Source: Chrysopilus asiliformis (Eukaryota; Arthropoda; Insecta; Diptera; Rhagionidae). Taken from it: a stretch of DNA of 64,000 bases. The notes beneath the pieces are model-generated. The model had not been told where the DNA came from. It did no database searches and saw only the letters and a list, made by a program, of their open reading frames with translations. The DNA lies in the NCBI GenBank assembly GCA_964034945.1, contig OZ035961.1, positions 59,136,084 through 59,200,083 on the forward strand, read 5' to 3'. Both the position numbers and the translations under genes were made by a program. Below are positions 32,625 through 44,800 of this stretch, one piece after another; the first letter of the stretch is position 1; each line of letters begins with the position of its first letter.

Positions 32625-35600
32625 TACCTGTACAAAGGTAAAATTCGTGGTCTTCCTTTAAACTTAGGCACACTAATAGTTGATGAAACTGAAGAAAAAC
32701 CTAGAGCATGTATCTGGGTAAAAAATAACGTTGCTTTCTCTCCACTTCCTAAGCTAAGCAACCGTGATGTTGTGGCGTGTATCCTTAAGGCGCCAATTAA
32801 TCGTTCTCACTGCGACATAATCCTAGTATCGGCCTACTTGCCATATGATTCGCGTAATCCTCCTCCTAGCGAAGAGCTTATTAACATCCTTAGGTACAGT
32901 AAACTCAATAGTATTCCCATAATCTTTGGCTGTGACTCTAATGCTCATCATGTAGCATGGAACAGCTCAAATACCAACAATAGAGGTAGTGCTCTCTTTG
33001 AATTTATACAAAGTGAGAACCTGGAACTCCTAAATAAGGGGCATGAGCCCACTTTTATAAACAGTATCAGACGAGAAATAATTGATATCACTTTCTGCAC
33101 GCCTGCTATTTTAAACATAATTAACAATTGGCATGTATCGAATCGTATTAATGCTTCTGACCACAGAGCAATAGTCTTTAGCATAAAAAGCGACTCCACC
33201 CCTGTTGTATCCTTTAGAAATCCAAGAAAGGCTGACTGGGTAAGTTATACTGAAATCTTGGAACATTCTTTTGAGTCTTGGAACTCCCAAATTCTGTCTA
33301 TCAATAACCTAGAGACAGAAAGTGAATTCGTAACAAATGAAATCAGATCTGCTTACCATAGCACTTGTACAATTAGCACGAGAAGTGGTAAGTGTAATAC
33401 TCCCTGGTGGAACGCTGAACTTAACAAGCTCAGACAATCCCTACGGAGGCAATTTAACATAGCAAAAAGAAAAAATACAGTCACTGAATGGTCAAATTAC
33501 AGTGAGACTCAAAAGACTTACAAAAAACTGATTAGGAAATCTAAAAGAGAAAACTGGAAAAAATTTTGTGGTGAAATTGACAGTGTACCTGAAGCGGCAA
33601 GATTACACAAAATCCTAGCTAAGGAACCGCTCAGTCAACCCACCACTTTTCAAACTTCCTCTGGACAGTACACACTCGATGATAATGAAACTGCTCTTCA
33701 TCTTCTGGATACCCATTTTCCAGGGCATGTCCCATACCTAGACAAACCTGTTACTGAAGCAGTAAGGGGTTCAGCGGACTGGTCCACTGCAGATAGAATT
33801 GTTTCCAAGGAAAAAATATCATGGGTCATTAACGGGTTTGCACCTTTTAAATCTCCCGGTCCAGATGAAATATATCCTATTTGTTTACAGAAAGGGTTAG
33901 ATTCACTTATTACTCCTCTCCATGACCTGTATAGAGCATGCATTGCCTTCTGCTACATTCCCAGTTCATGGAGGAGGGTGAAAGTAATCTTTATTCCTAA
34001 ACCAGGCAAGCAGACTTACCATCTGGCCAAATCATACAGGCCCATTAGTCTTATGAGTTTTATTTTAAAGACACTGGAGAAACTAGTTGAAATTTACCTT
34101 CGTGTTGAATTACAACTAAATTTGACTCTCCACTCAAAACAATTTGCCTATCAAAAAGGTAAATCAACAGAAGCAGCGCTTCATCACCTCTTGTCAGAAA
34201 TAGAACATAGCATGCACCATAAGGACTTCAATCTATGTACACTTATAGACATTGAAGGTGCTTTTGATAACACCTCTTTTGAAGCCATCAGATCAGCCCT
34301 GACCACAAGGGGAGTTGATGAAACCACTACTAGGTGGATTTATAACATGTTGGACACTAGGAAAATCGAAACGAAAATTGGTAATTATGAAGCATCTATT
34401 GCTACTGTAAAAGGCTGCCCCCAGGGAGGTGTTTTATCACCGCTGCTATGGTGTTTAGTTGTAGACGACCTACTATATCAGCTGAACTCGAAAGGCATAT
34501 TTGCTATTGGTTACGCAGATGATATTGTAATTTCAATTAAGGGCAAGTACTTAAGCGTCCTTGGTGAAATTCTCGCTACTGCGCTCCAATTGATCACAAA
34601 CTGGTGTACGACCAAAGGACTGAACATTAATCCAGACAAAATTAAATCAATTCTCTTCACCAAAAAAAGAAAGATTGAGGACCTAGCAATGCCTACTGTA
34701 AATGGTCATCGCTTAGTACTCTATAATGAGGTCAAATTCCTGGGAGTCACTCTGGATAAAAAACTAAACTGGAGGACTCATGTTACCAAAAAAGTGAATA
34801 ACGCTATCTTTGCTTTTTTACAATGTAAGAGAGCTTTCTCACGCACTTGGGGACTATCGCCAAAAATTATTTTTTGGATCTACACGGCCATCATCAGGCC
34901 AACTTTAGCCTATGCCGCGGTAGTCTGGTGGCAAAGGACGAAGCTCTCATCTGTGAGAGATGAATTGAATAAGCTACAACGTATAGCTTGCGTCAGCATA
35001 ACGGGGGCAATGAGATCCTGTCCCACAGCAGCGCTGGAGATTATCATCAACCTGCTTCCCTTAGATATCTTCATTAAAGAGCAAGCTATGTTTGCTGCGC
35101 TCAGACTCAATGTAACTCAACAAAGGGTTGGGAGACTTCTGAACCATACTCACATGTCTATCTGGACAGAACTGACAAAGGCCGTGCCTGAAATTGAAAT
35201 GCCCTCTGATCACCAGATTCCCAAAGCTCACTTTGTGAAATCTTTTAAAATTCAGTTCCCAACAAGACAAGAGTGGAAACGACCAGAACAGCTTATACCA
35301 TCCACGGCAAGTTGTTGGTTTACGGATGGGTCTCTCAGAAACGACATTGCTGGTGCAGGCATCTATAACCCTAGCCTCAACAACGAGGAGTTTACTGATG
35401 TGATACCCTTAGGTAAAAATATCACCATATTTCAAGCTGAAATTGCAGCAATTTTGATTTGTGCAAAACACGTTTGCAGCAACAAACTTGAAGGTAAAGA
35501 TATCTTTATTTTCTCAGACAGCCAAGCAGCGTTGAAAGCTCTACAATCTAGTGAAATCAAATCTATACTAGTAGAAGAATGCTTTCAAAATCTAGAATTC

Positions 35601-36152
35601 ATATCTAGTAATAATAGTGTTACTTTGACATGGGTTCCTGGTCACTGTGACATTTTGGGCAATGAGAAAGCTGACGAACTTGCCAAACTAGGTTCGGATT
35701 GCCTTGGCATTTATCCCGAACCAGCATTGCCTATATCCAATTCGTCGGTAAAAGGACTTATTCGAAGACATTGTACCACACTGCACAAGACTAGGTGGAT
35801 GAGTGAAGCCACGTGCCTACAAGCCAAAAAATTTGGTTGCAAACCTGACCTAGTTAAATTCGCCAATACCATTAGACTAAGCAAGAAGTCTATCCAACAA
35901 TTAGTAGGTGTACTCACTGGTCACTGTAAACTTAACTACCATTTACACAAGATTGGCTTAGTTGAGGATCCGTCTTGCAATTTATGTGATGAGGAGGAAG
36001 AGACAGCAGAACACTTCTTGTGTAGTTGTCCTTACTTCCAAAACCGTAGGGAAAATACTCTTGGCAGCCGTTCCCTTAGTTTTCAGGACATTGGAAAGAT
36101 TCCACTAAATCGTTTAGCCAACTTTATCTGCGGATCAAAAAGACTACTGTAG
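32625..36152 (+). CDS. Non-LTR retrotransposon ORF2 (APE-RT-RNase H), 5'-truncated
   Basis: An open frame of about 1,175 codons, starting after a TGA at 32622 and intact to its stop. The apurinic-type endonuclease comes first, lacking its beginning: KPRACIWVKNN, FGCDSNAHHVAWNS, then NASDHRAIVF with the catalytic SDH. Reverse transcriptase: FIPKPGKQTYHLAKSYRPIS, TLIDIEGAFDNT, GCPQGGVLSPLLW and GYADDIVI (YADD). RNase H: CWFTDGSLRNDIAGAGIY, FQAEIAAIL, FSDSQAALKAL and TWVPGHCDILGNEKADELAK. A C-terminal Cys/His knuckle reads CNLCDEEEETAEHFLCSC. Carrying RNase H places it in the I/R1/LOA-like group. ORF1 is absent; the Gypsy element sits directly at its 5' side. Confidence 0.9.
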   Translation, partial: YLYKGKIRGLPLNLGTLIVDETEEKPRACIWVKNNVAFSPLPKLSNRDVVACILKAPINRSHCDIILVSAYLPYDSRNPPPSEELINILRYSKLNSIPIIFGCDSNAHHVAWNSSNTNNRGSALFEFIQSENLELLNKGHEPTFINSIRREIIDITFCTPAILNIINNWHVSNRINASDHRAIVFSIKSDSTPVVSFRNPRKADWVSYTEILEHSFESWNSQILSINNLETESEFVTNEIRSAYHSTCTISTRSGKCNTPWWNAELNKLRQSLRRQFNIAKRKNTVTEWSNYSETQKTYKKLIRKSKRENWKKFCGEIDSVPEAARLHKILAKEPLSQPTTFQTSSGQYTLDDNETALHLLDTHFPGHVPYLDKPVTEAVRGSADWSTADRIVSKEKISWVINGFAPFKSPGPDEIYPICLQKGLDSLITPLHDLYRACIAFCYIPSSWRRVKVIFIPKPGKQTYHLAKSYRPISLMSFILKTLEKLVEIYLRVELQLNLTLHSKQFAYQKGKSTEAALHHLLSEIEHSMHHKDFNLCTLIDIEGAFDNTSFEAIRSALTTRGVDETTTRWIYNMLDTRKIETKIGNYEASIATVKGCPQGGVLSPLLWCLVVDDLLYQLNSKGIFAIGYADDIVISIKGKYLSVLGEILATALQLITNWCTTKGLNINPDKIKSILFTKKRKIEDLAMPTVNGHRLVLYNEVKFLGVTLDKKLNWRTHVTKKVNNAIFAFLQCKRAFSRTWGLSPKIIFWIYTAIIRPTLAYAAVVWWQRTKLSSVRDELNKLQRIACVSITGAMRSCPTAALEIIINLLPLDIFIKEQAMFAALRLNVTQQRVGRLLNHTHMSIWTELTKAVPEIEMPSDHQIPKAHFVKSFKIQFPTRQEWKRPEQLIPSTASCWFTDGSLRNDIAGAGIYNPSLNNEEFTDVIPLGKNITIFQAEIAAILICAKHVCSNKLEGKDIFIFSDSQAALKALQSSEIKSILVEECFQNLEFISSNNSVTLTWVPGHCDILGNEKADELAKLGSDCLGIYPEPALPISNSSVKGLIRRHCTTLHKTRWMSEATCLQAKKFGCKPDLVKFANTIRLSKKSIQQLVGVLTGHCKLNYHLHKIGLVEDPSCNLCDEEEETAEHFLCSCPYFQNRRENTLGSRSLSFQDIGKIPLNRLANFICGSKRLL

Positions 36153-36243
36153 TATGCATAGCCAACCTACTCTAAATGCACAATGGACCCACAGCGTGGT
36201 CTAAGTGCATAAGGGCTTAGTCTTGGACTACCCGTTAACCTAA

Positions 36244-36500
36244 TCTCTAAGGTACTGCGGAGATTTTCATTTTCTGGATTTTGGATTGCGACTGCTCTGG
36301 CGTCTACATAAATCCCTGAAAAAAAAACGAAGGAGGAAAACTTTATGCTGAGTGCGATTTTTTTGGAACAAAAAAAAAAAAGCGAATTTCTCGTCGATTT
36401 CGTTCCAGCCACGCTGTTTCACAAGTGACCTTTGGTCATCAAAGGGTTTTATCATCTTTCGATACTTACCTGCTTCGAATTGAAAGAAAACCTCTGCTCA
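36244..36500 (-). other. Possible disrupted exon pair
   Basis: On the minus strand a donor TTCGAAGCAG|GTAAGTATC ends at 36470. A 154-bp intron ends TTTTTTTTCAG|GGATTTATG, with the exon starting at 36315. Across the junction one frame reads VFFQFEAGIYVDARAVAIQN..., with a TGA shortly upstream. To the left it meets what looks like the 3' end of the non-LTR element. This may be a host exon truncated by that insertion, or chance. No homology was recognised. Confidence 0.25.
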
Positions 36501-37611
36501 AGTAAGACTAAATAAACTAAATTTTTAAATGCGAGACTTTTTAAGACCGAAAATTATCAGGTGTTAAAGGAAAATCCGGTAACTCGCTGGTGGAAGCTGA
36601 GTATCTTTCCCGGATCTTCAATTTGATTTAATTTTGTTTTTGATTTATCTTAATTATATTTTAATTTAAGATAGATTACGTATTGTTCTTATTTATACAT
36701 ATTCGTCGATTTTTCATCATCTCTATTCTTCGCACATTCGTCGTAAATTTTTTTAAGAAAAACGTGGTGTTATAGTGCTTGGATTGTACCGTAAATTTTA
36801 CCGTTGTGAACCGGAACCACATGAAATTTCCGTAATACATTTGAAATCTTAGAACTTTGGTGTTAATAAGGAGCGGGCACGAATTTTATGCATAAAATTT
36901 CCCCTATATTTTCCTTTTTCGGAACAGAAAAAAAAACATTTTTCAGAACATATTATATTTGGTGAATGTGGCAAAGGTAGTTCATTTCCTTAAAAATACA
37001 ATACATTTTTATCTAAAATTTGGTCAACCACGTTTATTTTCCTGATTCTATTTATACATTTTTTTATTGCGATTTTAAATGGTTACTTTGACTAAATATT
37101 TAACTTAACTAAGCTTGCGAAAATATAGAAAAAATATTGTTGTACTTTTTGTAAATAATCGAAACATTCTTTACGACGAATATACGCTATCCAAAAATGA
37201 TTTGCTAGAGTTTTTATTTGGTGGTGGGTGGATGCAGTGAAAGTTCGACGAGCGAAGACAGCTTAATCATGCTACTCCAATCATAGCATAACAAAATCCA
37301 GGTTGATAATTCCCTTCCCGATCCTTTAAAGTAAAATATGAGAGTGTGAATGTGTAGGTACATTATTTGTGATGGCCAATTCTACAATTCAGGGAAAGAA
37401 TCCCCCCACATCCGGCGAGCTAAGCCAACGAAAGTATTTAGTACCTGCACCCCCGATATTTTAGAATAAATCCACCTTTGGTCCATTACAAGGCGGTATA
37501 AAAGTACTGAAAATAAGGTCTTACACAACTCCTTACATGGATTCTGAATATAAGCGGATTTGTATTCCTGAATTCAGTAAGCCCAGAAGTAGTACCGCAA
37601 GAAGTGAAATA
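36501..37611. other. AT-rich stretch with no recognised gene
   Basis: There are scattered stop codons in all frames and no inverted-repeat ends that I could pair. The right end (37480-37611) resembles, inverted, sequence near 40884-40930 (ATGGATTCTGAA), so it may belong to the neighbouring element's flank. Confidence 0.4.
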
Positions 37612-38126
37612 CCCAACTAACAAACTCTCCGCAACTCTTACGAATTTTGAAATCTTCTCATTAAACTTTCTTAACACACTGGATACTCTCATAACATAGT
37701 TCTTGTAATGACACTCTAATTTTTTCTGATAGCGTTCTTTTTATAAGAGTATGACGCTACTAGAGCTACTGAATCTTTTACGCTTATAGCAACCCAGTGA
37801 ACAAAAAATGTCTTATTAACCCTTCTATTATGTTCAAATAACACACACACATAAAATGTTCGGGTCATAAAATGACCCACGTGTATTTATCATATAATGC
37901 ACACAAAATGATCCTAAAATTACAATTTATATAGGTACATAATCTTCGCAATAAGGTTTCTGATGGTGGTAGTGTGACGATGGTCTGGACAAACTGCTTT
38001 GTTATAAACGTTGCAATGACCAAAAGTTTTTTTTCCTTGCCGGGAATAAAGAAATTTCATCACTAATACATCTATAGCCTTAAATTTCAAACTCGTCGGC
38101 TGGGAGTAAAAAAATCTAGGAAAGTT

Positions 38127-38505
38127 TTAAATTTTCAGCTGATTTTTTACCCGCAGGACACTTACACACGCACAGAATCCCAGTAAATACAAAAATCCTG
38201 TGACGTTCTCTATACAGAAATTATAGAGTTTACGATCACTCGCCTTCCTTTTCTTAGTTGGTGGAGGAGCCGCTGTGGATGATGCCTCTTCGGCACGCAA
38301 ATTTCTAATGATCTTCCGCTCTTGACATATCGGTCCGTACAATAAGATATGGGCGAACAAGGCTTTCGCCTAACTCTTGCAAGAACAGGCGGCGTTTAAA
38401 AAGTTTATTATTGTTCCAGGTGGGATGAATTTCAGTCCATAATACATATGCGTTAACAACAAATAAATCAACACCGCGACTGACCAGCGATCGGTTTGCC
38501 ATCAA
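38127..38505 (-). pseudogene. piggyBac transposase C-terminal fragment
   Basis: Two overlapping minus-strand frames are joined by a frameshift near 38310-38350. The first holds DLFVVNAYVLWTEIHPTWNN and RRLFLQELGESLVRPYL, the conserved stretch after the DDE core. The second holds IIRNLRAEEASSTAAPPPTK and basic residues, like the linker before the C-terminal finger. The finger and the catalytic core are missing. It lies between the two piggyBac ends 37820 and 39484, which confirms that assignment. Confidence 0.65.
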
Positions 38506-38652
38506 AAAAGAATGGGCTTTTCACGGAAAAAAATCCGCATAGTAATCGTTCCTATAAAATATGGGAAAGCGATTATAGGAGTCATTGCACCATTTTGTAG
38601 TAGTGGCTTCCATAAATATTGGAACTAGTCCTAGTTTTCGTGGAATCATTAC

Positions 38653-38922
38653 ACTCAGAAAAATGTCCAGGTCAACTTTTTGTCAGGTTAACTCTGACCT
38701 TACAGAGGTTTCTGTAAGCCAGCTAGTGGTCAGAGTTAACCTATCTAAGGTCAACTCGTGCAGCTCCCAATGCCCTACTTCACCTGCTGGTGGCTTAATT
38801 TCAGAATTTCTCCGACCACAGGTCAACTCAGTTTTACTTGCCCACATGCAGGCGAACGCGCGCCTGCCCGAGGCCAATTACGCCGTATCTAGGTCGTCGA
38901 GTTAGCCTCCATTTTTCTGAGT
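38653..38922. mobile_element. MITE with ACTCAGAAAAATG ends
   Basis: The ends ACTCAGAAAAATG and its complement bracket 270 bp with several GGTCAACT/AGTTAACC words. No clear target duplication. The flanks (38525-38650 and 38930-39160) contain ATTCC/GGAAT-rich words and look like another, unresolved repeat. Confidence 0.55.
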
Positions 38923-40118
38923 ATACTATGTAAATAGGGCTGAGAGAAGAATGGACACATTCCACCCGTTCCTAGTTTTTAATGGAGACATTCCTGTACT
39001 GAGGGGAAAACATAGCTATATTATGGAATGGAATCGTTCCCATTTTTTTTAGAAGTGGCTCCAATATTATGTAGGACTTAGTCCTGGAATGAATCCTAAG
39101 TGTTGGTGGACTCATTCCTATGCAAATAGGATTCAGCGAATATGATTTTTTTCTTCGATTATAATTCACATGTGGTTTGCGAACTCGGAGTATGTATAGC
39201 TTGGGCCTCGTGAAGCCGGTGAACACAGTAAGGGTGTAGCATTGCATATTATTTGTCATACAAACACACTACGGGTCACGCAATGACCCGAACGTGTCGT
39301 GTGTATACAAAACCTATTGCCGTCTACCTGTGACAGGTATAACAAAAGTAATTGAAGTATCATAAAATACGTTACAATTCGCCCCACTGTTCAAAATAAA
39401 TTTGAACTCATGGAATTTTTAATAACCAAAATCTTGGTTTAAAGTTGTTTTGGGTCATGAAATTACCCGAACATAATAGAAGGGTAAGGCATTATCTTAA
39501 TGCATTATCTTTACCTTATTGTTGCCTTATTTTTGTATAGGCCATTTCCGCGTATATAAGGCCTTACAACTAAGGCAACATTAATAGTAGATGTTTTTTC
39601 CCCGGTGATGGCGCTGATTAATTTTTCTATAAAAATATTTACCGAGTCGTTTAAATTCTCCTGATAGCCAACACAAAACTTCAACAAAAAATAACTTTTG
39701 ACACATAACTTTTAGTTCACACACGCATAAAAGGCGCGTTTTTCCTGAGATGAACTTCCATCTCATTTTAATTTGGAGGCTTTTATATTATTTTTCTCAT
39801 GTCTTAAAATAACCTTAGCGATAATGCCTTAATAATTTTTCACTGGGAAGGCGATTTTTGAACTCTTGTAGCGAGCCTTTAAAAACTTATGTTCTCATTC
39901 TATATTTTTTATAAAGTTTTAACACTTCAAGAGTTTAAATCTTAAATAAAAATGTTGTGAGCAGTTAATTCGTATCATTCTCATAAAAACGCCCTTGTAA
40001 AAGTTTAAGTATAAAAATACTTGTTAAAATGCTCATATGAGACATAAAAGAGTTCTACTCGCATAACGCGAGCTTATGTTCTTATTAGTAGAATTTTATT
40101 CTTAAAATAAATCTTCGT

Positions 40119-41874
40119 CAACAGGCGCCATATTTTCCCTTGATCTTTTTTAACAGTAAAACTTTGAAATTTCAAAAACAGCTTATATGTAAATTAGGAC
40201 CTAAAAACACTCCAAAAAGCTATTTTCTTTAAAAACAAAAACGCATTAAAACAATTGAAATAGTTTGTTCAATTATATTAAAAATTTAATTTTTCCATAT
40301 CATATTTCCGACTTATAATATATCTCACTTTTTCGATTTTTTCGAGGGGTTTCGCATTTTTTCGAAGTAAAATATGTTATATTATCAGTAAAATTGCATT
40401 CCCCATATAATTTTTGTCTATATATCCGAAAAAATAGAATTTAAAATCTATGTCATATGAAATTCTAATACAATATTATCATACGCAAACGTAGACATAA
40501 CTCGGATCCGAAAATAAATAAACACTTATTACTTATTACTCTTCAAAAAAAATACTTTAACTCTTCAAAAATAAAACCGGCTAGATATTTTTATATACTC
40601 TACTCTTTTTAGCAAAGCATAAAGTACTTGTTATGAAAGTTTTATGAGAATATCAATAAACTCTCATTAGAATTCAAATAGTGTTCTTGTGAGACTTTCG
40701 TGACTCTTACAAAAAGAACTGATGTCTTGTTATAAGATAAACAAAGTTCTCATAAGTGCGCCATTTAAGCCTCATGAGCCACTCATAAAACAGTTGTAGC
40801 ATTCTACAAGGGTGAAATAGCTCAGTATGAATACTCTCAAAAGATTCTAGTAGTCTTATGAGACGAAAATTGTTAGTTGGGTAAATACTTTCTGTATGGA
40901 TTCTGAAAATTGTGAATGCCTTAAATAAATAAAAAACATTATTATTTATATTTTTATACATATATTTAATTGAAAACTTAACGAAAAGAAATAATTCAAC
41001 AGGCGCCATATTTTCCCTTGATCTTTTTTAACAGTAAAACTTTGAAATTTCAAAAACAGCTTATATGTAAATTAGGACCTAAAAACACTCCAAAAAGCTA
41101 TTTTCTTTAAAAACAAAAACGCATTAAAACAATTGAAACAGTTTGATCAATTATATTAAAAATTTAATTTTTCCATATCATATTTCCGACTTATAATATA
41201 TCTCACTTTTTCGATTTTTTCGAGGGGTTTCGCATTTTTTCGAAGTAAAATATGTTATATTATCAGTAAAATTGCATTCCCCATATAATTTTTGTCTATA
41301 TATCCGAAAAAATAGAATTTAAAATCTATGTCATATGAAATTCTAATACAATATTATCATACGCAAACGTAGACATAACTCGGATCCGAAAATAAATAAA
41401 CACTTATTACTTATTACTCTTCAAAAAAATTACTTTAACTCTTCAAAAATAAAACCGGCTAGATATTTTTATATACTCTACTCTTTTTAGCAAAGCATAA
41501 AGTACTTGTTATGAAAGTTTTATGAGAATATCAATAAACTCTCATTAGAATTCAAATAGTGTTCTTGTGAGACTTTCGTGACTCTTACAAAAAGAACTGA
41601 TGTCTTGTTATAAGATAAACAAAGTTCTCATAAGTGCGCCATTTAAGCCTCATGAGCCACTCATAAAACAGTTGTAGCATTCTACAAGGGTGAAATAGCT
41701 CAGTATGAATACTCTCAAAAGATTCTAGTAGTCTTATGAGACGAAAATTGTTAGTTGGGTAAATACTTTCTGTATGGATTCTGAAAATTGTGAATGCCTT
41801 AAATAAATAAAAAACATTATTATTTATATTTTTATACATATATTTAATTGAAAACTTAACGAAAAGAAATAATT
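40119..41874. repeat. 878-bp tandem duplication (two units)
   Basis: Unit 1 (40119-40996) and unit 2 (40997-41874) are almost identical. I noticed only about three substitutions, for example around 40260/41138 and 40550/41428. It is non-coding. The unit includes the right end of the CCCAACTAAC element. It is either a recent duplication or an assembly error. Confidence 0.85.
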
Positions 41875-41899
41875 CAAGACAAAACAAAATCAAATTTTT

Positions 41900-44800
41900 T
41901 CAAATTTGCATGTAACGTTCAACATCATTTCGAAATTCTGACCGCAGCTCACCCATGCGATTTGGTCCATACCTAAAATATCACAGAAAAATCTTCAGAA
42001 AATCTCGACATTTTATATGTTAGGAAGATTTTATATGTTCCTAATTTCTACTTCCATATGTAAGTACTTCAGAAACTAGTTACAATGGTATCGAAAACAA
42101 AGTAATTGCGAAACTCCTGACATATAAGCTAAAAAACAGGAGATCTGCTTGCCTGATTGTAATACGCATTGCAATTACTTCTATAACTACTTACATAAGT
42201 ACTGCACTAAAAATGCACACCAAAAATTGTTTAAAAATTAAAAACTAAACTATTTAAAAATAAACACTTAATTATTTATTTTAGAACAATATTTTTTATT
42301 ACTTACCTCCTTGATGTTGATCTTTTATCTGCGATGAAAAACGCGTTCGCACTTAACTATTTTTATTGCACTGTCAAAACAGTGCGTTTTATTATGTCTT
42401 AATTTTTTCATGCGGCAGCGGCGAGTACATAACACACACAGTGCAATGATCACCAATACATTTATTGAATTAGAAAAAGGGCTTACCCAAGACCCTCTAC
42501 ATACAAAGCCATGCACTAAGAGAGTTACTACCACATATACATGGCCAAGTAGGGTCGCTGATGAATTGTCTAACATGGTGCCGGCATGAAGTTTCCGAAT
42601 TTTTTTGCGGTTCTTTATCAATTAGGTTCCTATATTATCGTTTAAATAAATTCGGAGGGAATGAAAATGAAAACAAAAAGCATTTTCGTTATTTTATGAT
42701 TTTTATTTGAAATCAAAACAAATTTACATATAATGGAAAAAAAATTGAGTACCTATGGAATTCAAAAATATATCGTCAGCTTAAACCGAAATTATGCTTG
42801 AGCAAAAAAAACCTTGTTAAATCATTTTAATTCTCATTTAAGGAAAACCGAGTTTTTTTTTAAATTAGGCTCAGTTTTCTTTAAATGAAACTCAGTTATC
42901 TTGAAATGGAAATTACAATGATTTAACAAGATTTTTCTGCTCTTCTGTAAAATTTGATATTTTGGACTTAAGCCTATAGTACACGGCATGTAAAAAGCCA
43001 CATATAAATGTGGCTCTGACGTCACTAGAACGTGTCGCATATTGGGTACACATTTCGTATGTGACACAGTGGTTGCATACGGGAAAAATGTGCTAGTACA
43101 CGGCATGTGTCTTTTGTCCCAAAATCCATATGTCCATATGTAACCAATGTGGTCGCATATGCTGTGGTTACATTTGAGTGCACATATGAATGGTTGCATA
43201 TATATCGCTAGTACACGGTATCCAACGCAGCATGCGCATATCGCATGTGCGCATCACAATTTCACATATATATGTGGTTTTCTAGTACACGATGTGCGAC
43301 ATGCAACCATTCGTATGTAGACGATTCATGTCGCTTGCGAGGGAACAACAAATTCAGTGTCAGTGGAACCATCACCGTCATCGTGAACTGATTGTTCGAG
43401 CGCCTCGAAATCCAAATTTGCATTCATATTTCTTTATTCTGAAAAACACACACAGCAAAACAAAGGGAAAATATCAGTTGTGGTCAACACAAAACTTTCT
43501 TCTACAAAATCTACGACCCTGCGCAATTTACGCTAGAGCAATGTCGCGTTGTCAACCTAAGACGACCTCCCAATAAATTCTTGGTTTATTCAAAAATATC
43601 AAAAACGTACAAAATTTGAGATAACTTGAGAACGGTAAAAGATATCAATTTACGGTAAATGGCAAAAATTTAGAAAATGTTAACATCTTTAATTATTCTT
43701 TTAACTGATTTGTCGTAAAACCGTTAGTTTGCAAATTATTCGCAAAAATATGATTTTTTACATATTAATGAAAATATCTCAATAACGGTCAAAGATAACG
43801 GATAACGGTAAAAGACAAAATTGTGTAGAATGCCATTCTCATTAATTCACTTCATACATTCAGTCAGCAAAAACCCGTTAGTTTTCGAGCTAATCGCAAA
43901 AAACTGTTTTTTTTTGGAAATAACGGTTTATCTCGATAACAGGTTGAGATATCGACCCAAACAGCATCGAAAAGTACGGGAACATGAGATTTGTTCTTTG
44001 CGACTTGAAAGAGTAGAAATTTACACAATCGGGATTAAAAATTTACACCTATAATTCACATCCGCGTAAAAGAAGCGAAAGAAGTGACGAGCACGATCTT
44101 TGGGGCAACATTCGCTTCATGAAAATCCTGCGGCGATAGAGCAGCATTTGATGGTTTTCGGGCCGAAATAGTGATTGGCTGTGGAGCCTGAACGTCAGTT
44201 TAATTTTGAAGAAGCGTGTGATGGAAAAAGTGACGAAACTGCTACCACTAAAGTTTCATTAAAGCTCCCCGTCTGAGAAACACCAAAAAAAATTGATGCC
44301 TTCAGCCGCCATATTTCCCATTGACGTTTGATGAAAACGATTACGTTTCGAGAATTAAATTTCTTATTTCAGGCGAATGACTGAAGGATATTGCATAAAA
44401 AGTGGATAGCAGACATTTTTGAAACAGCGCAATTTTATTGGCATCAAAATTTTATTGCAAAAGAAAAAATAAATTTGACCGGTAAAATAAAATTAAAGAA
44501 ATTTTTCATTAAAAACTAAATAATTTGATGGCCCATTAAAATTTGTTTAAATTTCAGATCCAATATTGTCGAAAAATTTTAATGGCAATTAAAATCACGA
44601 CATGCAATCGGAAGAAAAGTCCATTATAAAATAATACTCCACAAAAAGTTTCCATTAATTTATCGCCATTCGATTTTTCTTGTTCGTTTCTGTTTACGTT
44701 TTTATTGTTCATCTCTGTTGACTCACCCAAGCTAAGTAAGAATTCGAGGGAGAAAGAAAACCCGCTCGATGATTTGTGTAATTGTGTGATATGCACGTCA

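Larger units (their letters stand above)
37820..39484 (-). mobile_element. Second piggyBac element, decayed
   Basis: The 16-bp ends CCCTTCTATTATGTTC match exactly in inverted orientation. The left flank is TTAA (37816-37819); the right flank reads TAAG, so one T seems lost. Subterminal words GGGTCATAAAATGACCC and GGGTCACGCAATGACCC occur at both sides. It keeps only a C-terminal fragment of transposase and holds a small MITE. Confidence 0.72.
37796..39847. mobile_element. CCCAGTG-ended element, interrupted by piggyBac
   Basis: The ends CCCAGTGAACAAAAAATG and, reversed, CCCAGTGAAAAATTATTAAG are flanked by AA on both sides. It is the same family as 123-2173. Apart from the inserted piggyBac it is short and non-coding. 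Confidence 0.45.
37612..40881. mobile_element. Inverted-repeat element with CCCAACTAAC ends and TA duplication
   Basis: The ends CCCAACTAACAA and the complement TTGTTAGTTGGG are flanked by TA (37610-37611 and 40882-40883). A TA target is typical of Tc1/mariner, but no transposase is seen. The second unit of the 878-bp duplication repeats the right end near 41749. The element contains a CCCAGTG element (37796-39847), which contains a piggyBac. Confidence 0.5.

Noticed and set aside
38585..38905. 106-codon plus-strand ORF
   Set aside because: Almost wholly within the ACTCAGAAAAATG MITE and its flank; no domain.
40707..41893. Two almost identical minus-strand ORFs of 100-102 codons
   Set aside because: Identical because of the tandem duplication; they cover an element end and AT-rich DNA, with no domain.
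42325..42621. 98-codon minus-strand ORF with a hydrophobic stretch
   Set aside because: It overlaps the splice acceptor of the candidate micro-gene and the terminal repeat of the inserted element; more likely intron sequence.
43292..43576. 94-codon plus-strand ORF inside a Harbinger-type element
   Set aside because: Does not show transposase or Myb/MADF motifs; starts within the subterminal motif array.
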